Source: an uncultured Ruminococcus sp. (lineage in GTDB: Bacteria > Bacillota > Clostridia > Oscillospirales > Ruminococcaceae). From it: a stretch of 14,043 bases of DNA. The position numbers and the translations under genes are program-made. Position 1 is the first letter of the stretch, and the number at the start of each line of letters is the position of its first letter. The stretch spans positions 1 through 14,043 of the forward strand of contig CAMWXM010000053.1 of NCBI GenBank assembly GCA_947178195.1, in the 5' to 3' direction. This document shows, one piece after another, positions 1-8,293 of this stretch. The notes below the pieces were generated by a model. It was not told the origin of the DNA and searched no databases. It was given only the letters and a program-made list of their open reading frames with translations.

Positions 1-5
1 GCTAT

Positions 6-38
6 TCGTCGGCAGCGTCATATGTGTATAAGAGCCAG
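6..38 (+). other. Nextera/Tn5 sequencing adapter remnant (artefact)
   Basis: These 33 bases match the Illumina Nextera read-1 transposase adapter, including the 19-bp Tn5 mosaic end at 20-38. There are two mismatches, at base 21 (T for G) and base 35 (C for A). The adapter lies at the extreme contig end in the orientation expected at the start of a read. Bases 1-5 are also unlikely to be genomic. The minus-strand transglutaminase reading frame stays open through it by chance, so about 13 residues at the visible end of that protein are artificial. The mismatches probably explain why trimming missed it. Confidence 0.95.
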
Positions 39-2493
39 ATATATTATTTTTCCTATAAATCTCAGCAAAAAGCTTTTTATAAAATGAAACAGCGGTATTG
101 ATCTCAGATTCAGCAGGTTCTATGCCGCTCATCTGAGCTTTAAGCATAATTTCCGTAACCTCTCTGAAGCTGTTATCGCTGAATATTTCTGGGAGCTGTT
201 CCTTGACATATTCTGCAAATTCAAGATACTGCATATTATTTCTTTCAACACCGGAAAATTCTATCAGCCGGATTGAACATTCATATGCGAAGGTAATTTT
301 ATCCTTCGGAGTGCCGTTATTAAAGATATTGTTTTTGTGTTTTACAGCCAGTAAATGCTTTAAAACGATAAATGTCAGTATTAAAATAAATGTGGCAATA
401 CATATGAGGGTTATTTTGAATTTCAGACTTATAGGCTCTGAGGTTTTGCCTGACGCTTGCTTATGAGTGGTGTTTTGTATAGTGGTGGTGCTTACTGACG
501 GGGTTGAATCGGAGGTTTTACGGCTTTCATGAGTGCTTTTTGTTCCGCTGACAGTCGTATGGGTAGTAGCTTCTGTATTTGATACGGAGGTACTTGTTGT
601 GACCTCAGGCTCATCGGTAAGGGCAGCGGCAGAAGGAGGAGTAAATTCTATTGGTATCCAGCCTAAATCCTCGATATATATTTCCGCCCATGCGTGGGCA
701 CGATTATCGGTTATATCGACAGTATAAATGCCGTTGTCTAAATTATCACTATTGAAATCGCTTGCTCTGAGCACATATCCTTCGGCATATCTTGCAGGGA
801 TTCCCGCCATTCTGGCAAGTATTATACCCGATGTTGCAAAGTGAACGCAGAATCCCTTATGGTTTTTCAGAAGGAAATAGTTTACAAAATCCTCCGAGCC
901 GGGAGTTCTTCCCGGATTCAGGGTATATTCAGCGTTTTGCGCTAAAAAGCTTTTTATATTGCTTAGCATCTGATGGGTGCTGTAATCAGGGTGGATAGGA
1001 TAATCGGCGGTAAATTGCTCATATACCTCCCGCATTTCCTCAGTGTCTGGAACGGAAAGATAATTCTGGTATACAAAATCGGAGTAATCGCTGAAAGACT
1101 CATTTATTCCACGATTAATTTCGGAGTTTATATCGCTAAAATTATCGAAGTTTATCTGGTATCGATTCACCTTGAAGGAGTAATCGTTTTTATCTTCAAA
1201 TTCAATTAAAGTATCGTTAATATAGTCTACTTTTCTTGTGGGAACGGATATGTACGGAGTATAATTATATTTTTCATTTTTATAGTCGGAAGTAATATGC
1301 ATAGTCGCAGGAAAAGAAGCGTATCTGTTGTTAAAATAATTTGTCAGCATATTCTGGGGAAACAGGCTGTTTTTCTGGAAATTGTCGAATAACATTCGGT
1401 TTTGTTTATATACTTCTTCGGGCTGAGTCAGCCACTCATTGCCGGCATAAATCGAGCCTGTAAAGCCTTTAAGGTAAATATCCGTGTCAAACTCTCCGTC
1501 TGTTTCAACGGTAAGCTCGGTAGAGTTATTGAAATTTATTTTTCCCACATTGCCGAGTTTATGAGAATAAAGCTTAGTTTTTCCTATACCGAGAACTGCA
1601 GAAAATCTTTCAAGGCTTTCGCTGAAATTTTCAAAGGAAAATTCGCTTGCAGCAAGCTTTAGGTCAGAGCGCAGGTTATTAATACTTTCGGGACGCTTAT
1701 AATTCGTAACAGAGGATAGTATTAAAGTAAGGATAAATATTACGGTACATGCAGCAGCTATAATAGAAACGGAAATACCTGCAGTCTGGAATCTTATTCC
1801 GGGCTTAGCGATAAAAGCATTGTTTTTTCTTATAAATCCCAGTTTGTTTTTGGTGAATTTCTGGTAATAGCCGCAGCAGCTGAGCACCAGCATGCTTATC
1901 CAAAAGATCATCAGCATAAAGGAGTAAATAATATGGGGAGATTTTCCAAAATAAAGACCTATTTCAAGTATAGGGAAGGTGACAAGAAAGCATATCAGAA
2001 AATCCGAATGCACATAGGCTATATAACATACAAGAGCTGCAAGCATAAATATTGCAAAAATCAGGAAGAGCTCCATATTATCGTTTTTATATGACTTGAT
2101 CTTAAAATATCTTCCTGCGTTGGGGTAAATACAGGAATAGACCTGATTAAACAGCATTTTAAAGCCGATAATAAATTCCGCCCATTTTTTATACAGCAAA
2201 AAGCCGTATATACAAACTATAGGAATAATGGCAAGGTGGAATTTTTTCGGCAGCATGAACAGTACCGTAAATACGGTTGTAAACAAAATAGTATAATATC
2301 TTATGGTAGCTATGTCCGCATTTGTCTGAAACATTGAAAAAAATGCGCAGACCGTACCATAAATGCCGAAAAACGCAATAATTACAAGAGGTATCATGTT
2401 TACGGCTTTTCTGGTTCTGGGAACGCTTAAATTTATACTGTTTACTATTTTTATTCCGTTATAATTATTATTATCCACAGCTTTATTTTTCAT
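39..2493 (-). CDS. Transglutaminase-like membrane protein (TgpA-type), C-terminus missing
   Basis: This is the third gene of a moxR-DUF58-transglutaminase operon. About 818 genuine residues are visible and the gene leaves the contig at the adapter, so no stop is seen. ATG at 2491-2493 follows an AAAGGT ribosome binding site 7 bases upstream, 11 bases after the DUF58 stop. The N-terminus has hydrophobic segments at roughly residues 33-55, 66-81, 87-101, 140-182, 187-208 and 238-261. An extracellular region follows, with a transglutaminase core: Cys549 in GFCVHFA, the GIPARYAEGY strand, His600 in RAHAWAEIY, and Glu616 in GWIPIEFTP, where many relatives have Asp. After this come a Ser/Thr-rich linker (about 626-690), one more membrane segment (about 694-716) and a cytoplasmic tail, the layout seen in TgpA relatives with a DUF4129-like end. 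Known members are cysteine hydrolase or transglutaminase-fold enzymes at the cell surface. The substrate here is unknown. Confidence 0.88.
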
Positions 2494-2504
2494 ATGATTG
2501 ACCT

Positions 2505-3650
2505 TTACAATAGTATTCGTTCAAGATATTCAGCAACCGCATAAACGGGAAGCTGGGCGATTTTTAAATTATCAGCCTGCATAAAATCGGCTTTTTTAAA
2601 TTCATCGCTTATAAAAATATAATATGTTTCTCCCGAGATGATATTTTCGGGTATCTGATAATCGTCACGTTTTTTATTTGTTATTATGTAGATTTCGGAC
2701 TGGCCTTCTGAGGCTGACAGTATATCTTCTTTATTTAAAGCGATATTTTCCCGGCGCTTTAAAATGTCGATATAACAATTATTCAGAGTATCATAATCGG
2801 AAACGATGATTTCCTCTGAGATTCCGGTCAGATGAATTTTGTGAGTTATTTCATTTTCGGAAAGAATAAATGACAATCCGTAAAAAAATTCCAGTACTCC
2901 GTCAAGCTCGGTAAGGGGAGTGTAAAAATCAAAATCGGGGATAACGGTTACAGGAGAGCTTATGCACTGGCTGTAATGCTTGGTTATAAGCTGGTTTTGC
3001 TTTGAGCTGAGGTTCCAGTGGATACGGCTTAATTTATCTCCGGGAGAATAGTCTTTTAATTCAAATATTTCGGAAGGGTCGTCGCCGCTTTTTATTCTTG
3101 AAAATTTTTCGCTGTCGTCCGCATAAATGGTCTTGCGTTCTTTTTTCAGAATGTCCGAAGTGGCCTCGGGTATAACATAAATATCGGTTTCCTTCATGAC
3201 CTTTACCTTGCACGAGAATAATTTAATATAATCGTAAAGTCTTATTGAAGTTATTTTTACATTCATAACGCCGCAGTAATCGGAGGATAGGGCAAAGCTT
3301 ACCGTCTGTGATTTATGGGGATGGATGGGAACGGAAATATACATTTTGTTTGCCGTACCGGAAAGCTTGTTTGAATATTCAATAATTATAACTGAAATGG
3401 GAAAAGGGAAAATGCTTTTATTCCGGATATTAAGAAAAAATTTGCACTTATTATTTTTTAAGGAGGTTTTATATTCGGAGCTGAGGGTACATTTTATATT
3501 GAATTTTCCAATCATCAGTACTGTCGCTAAAAAAAGCGGAAGAGCAAGTATAAAAATCAAAAGATAAAAGGAAAGGTCCTCTAAAAAAAGTATGTAAAAC
3601 ATAACCGAAATAATAATTAAAATAAAATAAATAATTTTTCTTGCTGTCAT
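2505..3650 (-). CDS. DUF58 domain-containing membrane protein
   Basis: A 381-residue protein with two adjacent hydrophobic segments near the N-terminus (about residues 5-24 and 28-47). A domain with beta-strand character follows, then the DUF58 signature at 201-226 (YSPGDKLSRIHW, then a Leu-rich stretch ending in LITKHY). This corresponds to the family pattern Y-x-P-G-D-x-x-R-x-I-x-W. DUF58 proteins have a region related to the von Willebrand A fold and are nearly always encoded beside a MoxR ATPase. They are thought to be the ATPase's partner or client at the membrane, but the biochemical role is unproven. ATG at 3648-3650 is preceded by AAGGAAG just after the moxR stop, and the transglutaminase gene starts 11 bases after its stop, so the three genes are probably co-transcribed. 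Confidence 0.88.
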   Translation of the reverse strand: MTARKIIYFILIIISVMFYILFLEDLSFYLLIFILALPLFLATVLMIGKFNIKCTLSSEYKTSLKNNKCKFFLNIRNKSIFPFPISVIIIEYSNKLSGTANKMYISVPIHPHKSQTVSFALSSDYCGVMNVKITSIRLYDYIKLFSCKVKVMKETDIYVIPEATSDILKKERKTIYADDSEKFSRIKSGDDPSEIFELKDYSPGDKLSRIHWNLSSKQNQLITKHYSQCISSPVTVIPDFDFYTPLTELDGVLEFFYGLSFILSENEITHKIHLTGISEEIIVSDYDTLNNCYIDILKRRENIALNKEDILSASEGQSEIYIITNKKRDDYQIPENIISGETYYIFISDEFKKADFMQADNLKIAQLPVYAVAEYLERILL

Positions 3651-3666
3651 TTTTTGCTTCCTTAAT

Positions 3667-4623
3667 TCAGACCTTTGGCAAAGGTACGTTTTTTAAAATT
3701 TCAGCGACGATCTGTTCAGAATCCAGATTGCTGAGCTTTGCTTTGGCGTCGGCTACTATTCTGTGAGCAGCAATATCGGCAAATACCTCTCCCACATCGT
3801 CGGGAATAACATAGCTTCTTCCGTGCATAAGTGCGGCGGCTTTCGACATTGCGCAGAGACTCAGAGTACCTCTTGGGCTCAGTCCCAGTTTTATCATAGG
3901 GTGCTTTCTGGTAGCGTTTGAAAGGCGCACCATATAATCATATATTCTGTCGTCAATATAAATACTTGCCGCTAATTTCTGAAGCAGGATAATATCTCCT
4001 GCGCCTACGATACGCTTTACGTTTTTGACCAGACCGCCGGTTTTATTTTTTAAAATATCTATTTCTGCTTCGGTGGAAGGATAACCCATGCTGAGTTTTA
4101 TCATGAATCTGTCAAGCTGGGATTCGGGAAGCATCTGTGTTCCTATTGAGCCTACTGGATTCTGCGTTGCGATAACGATATACGGCTCCGGCAGAGGGCA
4201 GCTTTTGCCGTCGGCTGTTATGCGTTTTTCTTCCATTAATTCAAGCAGTGCGGATTGGGTCTTGCTGGAGGTACGGTTTATCTCGTCCGCCAGAAAAAGA
4301 TTACATACGGCAACGCCTTTTTTATATTCAAATTTGCCGGTTGACTGATTGTATACCGAGAATCCCAGAATATCCGTGGGCAGTACATCAGGAGTAAACT
4401 GCATGCGGTTATATTCTAAATCCAGAGCCTTTGAAAAGCTGAGAGCCATAGTAGTTTTGCCAACTCCCGGAATGTCGTCGATAAGTATATGACCACCGGC
4501 AATTATTGCCGCTAAAACCTTTGAGGTTATATTATTTTTGCCGATAATGGCTTTATTTACTTCGTTGAGTATTTTATTTAGTATATTGACCGCTGTTGAC
4601 AGGTCGACAGTATTTATATCCAT
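3667..4623 (-). CDS. MoxR family AAA+ ATPase
   Basis: A 318-residue cytoplasmic ATPase of usual MoxR length. Walker A is GVGKTT (residues 53-58) and Walker B is NLFLADEINR (108-117, with Asp113 and Glu114). The sensor-1 region is IATQNP (151-156), followed by the LPESQLDRF arginine-containing stretch (166-173) and a C-terminal lid with SPRGTLSL. MoxR proteins act as chaperone-like ATPases that mature or assemble partner complexes. The DUF58 and transglutaminase genes directly downstream are the likely partners. ATG at 4621-4623 follows AAAGGAA with a 10-base spacer. It is the first gene of the operon, driven by the promoter at 4705-4733. The specific target process is not visible from sequence. 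Confidence 0.93.
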   Translation of the reverse strand: MDINTVDLSTAVNILNKILNEVNKAIIGKNNITSKVLAAIIAGGHILIDDIPGVGKTTMALSFSKALDLEYNRMQFTPDVLPTDILGFSVYNQSTGKFEYKKGVAVCNLFLADEINRTSSKTQSALLELMEEKRITADGKSCPLPEPYIVIATQNPVGSIGTQMLPESQLDRFMIKLSMGYPSTEAEIDILKNKTGGLVKNVKRIVGAGDIILLQKLAASIYIDDRIYDYMVRLSNATRKHPMIKLGLSPRGTLSLCAMSKAAALMHGRSYVIPDDVGEVFADIAAHRIVADAKAKLSNLDSEQIVAEILKNVPLPKV

Positions 4624-4666
4624 TTATTAATAATTCCTTTCGCCGGAGATTTTTCAGGTTGATACT

Positions 4667-4692
4667 GCACAAAAATATCAGGGGTTTTGTGC
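4667..4692 (-). promoter_or_regulatory. Palindrome/hairpin at the 5' end of the moxR mRNA
   Basis: A perfect 8-bp inverted repeat: GCACAAAA (4667-4674) and TTTTGTGC (4685-4692) with a 10-base loop. It begins about 6 bases after the transcription start predicted from the promoter at 4705-4733. It could be a 5' mRNA-stabilising hairpin or a repressor operator. There is no T-run after it on the minus strand, so it is not an intrinsic terminator. The arms are seen directly and the role is inferred. Confidence 0.45.
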
Positions 4693-4704
4693 GATAACAT
4701 TTTA

Positions 4705-4733
4705 ATTATAACATTTTCAGCCATTATATTCAA
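4705..4733 (-). promoter_or_regulatory. Sigma-A promoter of the moxR-DUF58-transglutaminase operon
   Basis: On the minus strand, a -35 TTGAAT (4728-4733) and a consensus -10 TATAAT (4705-4710) are separated by exactly 17 bases. Transcription should start near 4698, giving an untranslated leader of about 75 bases. The -35 overlaps a small inverted repeat, CCATT (4721-4725) and AATGG (4732-4736), which may be coincidental. Confidence 0.7.
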
Positions 4734-4825
4734 TGGTTTTTCAAATATAATTTTTCAAAGAAATTAAAAAAGAATTTTTATTTCAGACTTTTTTTTATAA
4801 AATTTTCCGAAATTTATAAACGGCG

Positions 4826-4854
4826 TTGACAAATCGTCAAGAAACGGATATACT
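4826..4854 (+). promoter_or_regulatory. Sigma-A promoter of ppa-prs
   Basis: A consensus -35 TTGACA (4826-4831) and a -10 TATACT (4849-4854) with 17-base spacing, preceded by a strongly A/T-rich stretch that could act as an UP element. Transcription should start near 4861, giving a leader of about 70 bases before the TTG start. The leader shows only weak possible pairings (CCGT 4874-4877 with ACGG 4885-4888; CCTTT 4895-4899 with AAAGG 4916-4920, next to the ribosome binding site). No known riboswitch is recognised. Confidence 0.8.
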
Positions 4855-4931
4855 TATAGAAGTAAGGGCGATACCGTACAAATCACGGCTTGCACCTTTG
4901 CGTTTAATATTTCCGAAAGGCGGAGAAGAAA

Positions 4932-5462
4932 TTGAATATTTGGCACGATATAAGCCCGAAAAGGATCGGACCTGAGGATTTTGTGGCTGTAATAGAAATT
5001 CCCAAAGGAAGCAAGATAAAATATGAGCTGGACAAGGAAACTGGTTTTATAAAGCTTGACAGGATACTTTATACCTCAACTCACTATCCTGCAAATTACG
5101 GTCTTATTCCGAGAACCTATGCTGACGACGGAGACCCTCTTGACGTTCTGCTGCTTTGTTCTGAAACTCTTTATCCAAGTACGCTGGTAAGATGCTATCC
5201 AATAGGGGTCATAAGAATGATAGACAGCGGACGTAGCGACGATAAGATAATTGCGATTCCTTTTGACGACCCGACCTATAATTCATATAAGGATATCGAC
5301 GAGCTTCCTAAGCACATTTTTGATGAAATGATACACTTCTTCAAGGTATATAAAGAGCTTGAAAACAAAACCACGGCAGTTAATGAAATTGAAAATGCTG
5401 ATGCTGCAAGAGAGATAATTGCCAAGGATATCGAGCATTATATAGATAAATTCTGTAAATAA
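4932..5462 (+). CDS. ppa: Inorganic pyrophosphatase, soluble family I
   Basis: This enzyme hydrolyses pyrophosphate to two phosphates in the cytoplasm and so drives biosynthetic reactions that release pyrophosphate. The 176-residue length fits bacterial family I enzymes. Visible motifs are the early IEIPKGSKIKYELDK stretch, the YPANYGLIPRTYADDGDPLD segment containing the family signature (Asp66, Asp68 and Asp71 as metal ligands), the VRCYPIGVIRMID strand, and SDDKIIAIP, which carries a further metal-binding Asp. The start is TTG at 4932-4934, with GGAG at 4922-4925 upstream. Homology begins almost at once and no better ATG lies nearby. prs follows after 21 bases, so the two are probably one transcript. 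Confidence 0.95.
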   Translation: MNIWHDISPKRIGPEDFVAVIEIPKGSKIKYELDKETGFIKLDRILYTSTHYPANYGLIPRTYADDGDPLDVLLLCSETLYPSTLVRCYPIGVIRMIDSGRSDDKIIAIPFDDPTYNSYKDIDELPKHIFDEMIHFFKVYKELENKTTAVNEIENADAAREIIAKDIEHYIDKFCK

Positions 5463-5483
5463 AAATGGGAAGGAAAAATTAAA

Positions 5484-6629
5484 ATGATTGTAAAAGCGAG
5501 CGAAGTTCTTTTTAATTCCGAAAAAAGCGTAGCGCCTTTGGGTATTATAGCTCTTCAGGGTGCTACTGAGCTGGCAGGAAAAATTGACGAGTATCTTGTG
5601 GGCTGGGCCAAAAAAGGTGGATATGATTTTGAAACATTTCTTATTAAAAATCAGTGTCCCAGATTTGCTTCCGGCGACGGCAAGGGTATTATCGAATCCA
5701 CAGTAAGAGGCAAGGATATTTTTATTGTTGTGGATGTGGGCAATTACAGTTGTACGTATCAGATGTTCGGCAGAGAAAACTATATGTCTCCTGATGACCA
5801 TTATCAGGATCTTAAAAGAATTATTCAGGCGATTTCGGGAAAGGCCTTCAGAATAAATGTTATTATGCCTATTCTTTACGGCGGTAGACAGCATAAGAGA
5901 AGCTATCGTGAATCTCTCGACTGTGCATGCGCTCTTCAGGAGCTTCAGAGCATGGGTGTTTCAAATATTGTTACCTTTGATGCTCACGACCCGAGAGTAC
6001 ATAATGCGATCCCTCTTATGGGATTTGACAACGTAATCCCTTCTTATCAGGTGCTTAAAGCTCTTTTTAATAATGTTGACGACCTTGTAATAAATAAAGA
6101 TGAATTTATGGTGGTAAGTCCCGATGAGGGCGCTCTTAACAGAAATATGTATTATGCGTCGGTGCTGGGCGTTGATATGGGCATGTTCTATAAAAGACGT
6201 GATTACTCAAGAATTGTCGATGGACGTAACCCTATTGTGGCTCATGAATATCTGGGAAATACCGTTGAAGGTAAGGATATTTTCGTAGCTGATGATATTA
6301 TTTCATCGGGAGAATCGGTTCTGGATATTGCCTATGCTCTTAAGGCAAAGCATGCCAGGAGATTTTTCGCATACGGTACTTACGCCCTTTATACAAACGG
6401 ACTTGAAAAGTTTGACAAGGCTTATGAGGAGGGTTATATTTCAGGCGTATTCGGTACAAATCTTACATACCGTTCTCCTGAATTGCTGAAAAGACCGTGG
6501 TTCCATGAGGTTGACGTTTCAAAGTATATTTCTTATTTTATCGCTTCCATTAACCATGACGTTTCTATCAGTACGGTTATTGACCCACATGAAAAAATAA
6601 AGACGCTTCTTGAAAGTCACAAGTTTTAA
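5484..6629 (+). CDS. prs: Ribose-phosphate pyrophosphokinase (PRPP synthetase), long form
   Basis: This enzyme is expected to transfer the pyrophosphate group of ATP to ribose 5-phosphate. The product, PRPP, feeds nucleotide, histidine, tryptophan and NAD synthesis. At 381 residues it is about 65 longer than typical bacterial Prs of about 315 residues. Motifs align with the family: YGGRQHKRSYRES (132-144) at the ATP-binding flexible-loop region, DAHDPRVHNA (166-175) at the metal-site DxH region, MVVSPDEGALNR (209-220), YKRRD (236-240), and the PRPP loop VADDIISSGES (268-278) with the Asp-Asp pair. It is divergent from the E. coli form, and extra sequence lies at about 70-110 and at the C-terminus. 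ATG at 5484 follows GGAAGG. The neighbouring pyrophosphatase supports a PRPP/pyrophosphate metabolic unit. A PRPP synthetase-like protein with altered activity cannot be excluded. Confidence 0.87.
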   Translation: MIVKASEVLFNSEKSVAPLGIIALQGATELAGKIDEYLVGWAKKGGYDFETFLIKNQCPRFASGDGKGIIESTVRGKDIFIVVDVGNYSCTYQMFGRENYMSPDDHYQDLKRIIQAISGKAFRINVIMPILYGGRQHKRSYRESLDCACALQELQSMGVSNIVTFDAHDPRVHNAIPLMGFDNVIPSYQVLKALFNNVDDLVINKDEFMVVSPDEGALNRNMYYASVLGVDMGMFYKRRDYSRIVDGRNPIVAHEYLGNTVEGKDIFVADDIISSGESVLDIAYALKAKHARRFFAYGTYALYTNGLEKFDKAYEEGYISGVFGTNLTYRSPELLKRPWFHEVDVSKYISYFIASINHDVSISTVIDPHEKIKTLLESHKF

Positions 6630-6646
6630 AAGCAATTAAAACAACG

Positions 6647-6678
6647 CCGCACAAAGCCTTCAGACTGTCTTTGTGCGG
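6647..6678 (+). repeat. 10-bp perfect hairpin between prs and the DUF4317 gene
   Basis: CCGCACAAAG (6647-6656) pairs perfectly with CTTTGTGCGG (6669-6678) across a 12-base loop. It lies 17 bases after the prs stop but is not followed by a T-run, so it is a weak terminator at best. It may instead be a 3'-end stabiliser or partial attenuator before the next gene. Both arms resemble a hairpin in the dockerin-gene leader (9967-10020): a 12-base stretch (6652-6663) is identical and the flank at 6669-6682 matches at 13 of 14 bases. Confidence 0.6.
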
Positions 6679-6710
6679 TATTGCATTAGATTTAAGGAGA
6701 TAACGCTTAT

Positions 6711-7844
6711 ATGACAGAAAAAGAAATTGCAGAAATACGCCGCAGAATAAATATAGAAAAATCAAATATTTCAACAGTGCGAGGCTGTTATGTAAATGAA
6801 AACAAACAGATAATTTCTGATTTCAGTCAGTTTTTAGGCACTGTTCCCAAGGACGAAGCGGAGGAGATTCTTGCTATAATTAAAAAGACTCTCTCGGGGC
6901 AGATAGGAAAAAATCTTATTGATATTGAGTTTTCCAATCAGCAGGTGGTTGACAGCGACGAGCACAGACTGCTGATGGAGCTGAGAAACAGCGAGCTTAA
7001 AAATGACGAGGCGGCTGAAAAATTTTATGAAACTGCCGTCCGTTCCCTGGATATAGAGGGAAAATATCTTATCTTGCTTGCCTTTGATAAATATGATGTG
7101 CCGGCATTTGCAAAGGATAATGTAAGGCTTGAAGATACGGATAATATTTTTACGTATATTCTTTGCGCCGTATGTCCGGTGACTCAGACAAAGCCTGCGC
7201 TGAGCTATGCCGTTAATGAAAAAGAGTTCCGTAATATCAAAACCGATTGGGTCATAGGTAATCCAGAGCTGGGGTTCATGTTTCCTGCATTCGACGATCG
7301 CCAGGCTAATATTTACAATGCGCTTTACTACATAAAAAAATCATCGGAAAGCTTTGATGATTTTACGGGAATGATCTTTAATGCCGATGTTCCCATGCCG
7401 GCTGATACACAAAAGGAAATTTTCAACGCTATAATTGAAGAGACCGTTTCGGAGGATTGCGATTTTGAAGTCATGCAGACAGTGCATAATCAGATATTCG
7501 AGCTGGTAGCTGAATATTCACCAAGAAAAGACGAACCTCCGGTCACTATTTCTAAAACGACAGTAAAAAGATTTTTTGAGGAATGTAATGTGCCTGCGGA
7601 AAAAGTGGCAGAATTTGAAGAGCAGTATGATAAAAATTTCGGGAAAAACGCAAAGCTAAATCCTAAAAATGTTGTGGATGTGAAAAAATTTGAGATAAAA
7701 ACCCCCGATGTTTCTATTAAGGTTAATCCTGAACGGCTTGACCTTGTTAAAACACAGATAATAAATGGACAAAAATATATCGTGATACGTGCTGAGGAAA
7801 ATGTCGAGGTAAACGGCGTCAGCATTAATATAAAAGAAGATTAG
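6711..7844 (+). CDS. DUF4317 domain-containing protein, function unknown
   Basis: A 377-residue soluble protein with no signal peptide or membrane segment. Its N-terminus (KEIAEIRRRINIEKSNIS, then RGCYVNENKQIISDF) and the GKNLIDIEFSNQQVVDSDEH stretch at about residues 64-83 are what I recognise as the DUF4317 family, common in gut Clostridia and without an assigned activity. A central region rich in aromatic and acidic residues (about 125-225) is followed by a Lys/Glu-rich C-terminal third that may be helical. ATG at 6711 follows AGGAGA with a 10-base spacer. It lies 81 bases after prs, across the hairpin at 6647-6678, and shows no convincing promoter of its own. It may therefore be the third gene of the ppa-prs transcript. 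The family call is from memory of its motifs. Confidence 0.8.
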   Translation: MTEKEIAEIRRRINIEKSNISTVRGCYVNENKQIISDFSQFLGTVPKDEAEEILAIIKKTLSGQIGKNLIDIEFSNQQVVDSDEHRLLMELRNSELKNDEAAEKFYETAVRSLDIEGKYLILLAFDKYDVPAFAKDNVRLEDTDNIFTYILCAVCPVTQTKPALSYAVNEKEFRNIKTDWVIGNPELGFMFPAFDDRQANIYNALYYIKKSSESFDDFTGMIFNADVPMPADTQKEIFNAIIEETVSEDCDFEVMQTVHNQIFELVAEYSPRKDEPPVTISKTTVKRFFEECNVPAEKVAEFEEQYDKNFGKNAKLNPKNVVDVKKFEIKTPDVSIKVNPERLDLVKTQIINGQKYIVIRAEENVEVNGVSINIKED

Positions 7845-7862
7845 AGGGTATCCTTAATAAAA

Positions 7863-7890
7863 AGAGCCATGCATTTTGCTGCATGGCTTT
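7863..7890. terminator. Bidirectional intrinsic terminator between convergent genes
   Basis: An 8-bp perfect stem, GCCATGCA (7866-7873) with TGCATGGC (7880-7887), has a 6-base loop and is extended by flanking A/T pairs. On the plus strand it is followed by a T-rich tail (7888-7900). On the minus strand it is followed by the complement of the A-run at 7858-7863. It sits 18 bases after the DUF4317 stop and just past the stop of the convergent lipoprotein gene, so it can end both transcripts. Confidence 0.88.
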
Positions 7891-7893
7891 TAT

Positions 7894-8262
7894 TTATTTT
7901 ACGCATTTTTTACAAGGTGTAAGTCCATTTTGCTTTGCTTCATCGAGAGTACATTCATAATATGTACCGATTCCACATTTGTCGAGATAGTGATAATGCT
8001 TTCCTGTTCTGGTATAATATACATTATTGTGAACTGAGGAAACGGCAGGAGTGGTTTTGATAGTTTCTTCGAGAGCTGTTTCAGTTGTTTCAATAGTTGT
8101 TTCAGCTGATTTAACAGAGGAAGTTATTGAGGAAGCTTTCTCAGCTGAATCATTAATAAGAATTATTTCAGAGTGAGTGTGATGTTCCTTTACGCTACAT
8201 GAGCAAAGCGAAATAACTGTTAAAATGATAAAAAGTATCTGGAATTTTTTGTCTGAAACCAT
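7894..8262 (-). CDS. Small putative lipoprotein with Cys/His-rich C-terminal domain
   Basis: A 122-residue exported protein. The N-terminus has Lys5-Lys6, a hydrophobic core (about 8-20) and a lipobox-like LCSC with Cys22 as the likely lipidated residue; Cys at position -2 is atypical. A His-containing patch (27-30) and a Ser/Thr/Glu-rich linker (about 41-77) lead to a compact domain: YYTRTGKHYHYLDKC (82-96), then Cys104, an LDEAKQNG helix-like stretch, and CKKC (117-120). The spacing of Cys96, Cys104, Cys117 and Cys120 with nearby histidines resembles small Ada-like metal-binding domains found at the ends of secreted Firmicutes proteins. Zinc binding is inferred. ATG at 8260-8262 follows AAGGTG with an 8-base spacer. 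It lies 31 bases downstream of the dockerin gene with no terminator between, so the two are probably co-transcribed. Confidence 0.75.
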   Translation of the reverse strand: MVSDKKFQILFIILTVISLCSCSVKEHHTHSEIILINDSAEKASSITSSVKSAETTIETTETALEETIKTTPAVSSVHNNVYYTRTGKHYHYLDKCGIGTYYECTLDEAKQNGLTPCKKCVK

Positions 8263-8293
8263 ATGGAAGTCACCTTGTATTCTGTTATATTAT

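Noticed and set aside
203..1662. Several plus-strand open frames of 64-86 codons
   Set aside because: All lie opposite the transglutaminase gene, whose minus-strand frame is continuous and carries recognisable catalytic motifs.
5283..5894. A 203-codon open frame on the minus strand across the ppa end and prs start
   Set aside because: It is antisense to two well-supported genes, has no family resemblance or good ribosome binding site, and its composition is that of a complement of coding sequence.
6610..6640. A possible separate promoter for the DUF4317 gene (TTGAAA at 6610-6615)
   Set aside because: No acceptable -10 sequence lies 16-18 bases downstream.
7490..7825. A 111-codon minus-strand open frame inside the DUF4317 gene
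   Set aside because: It is antisense to a recognised gene family and rich in Ser/Phe/Thr, as expected from the complement of Lys/Glu-rich coding sequence.
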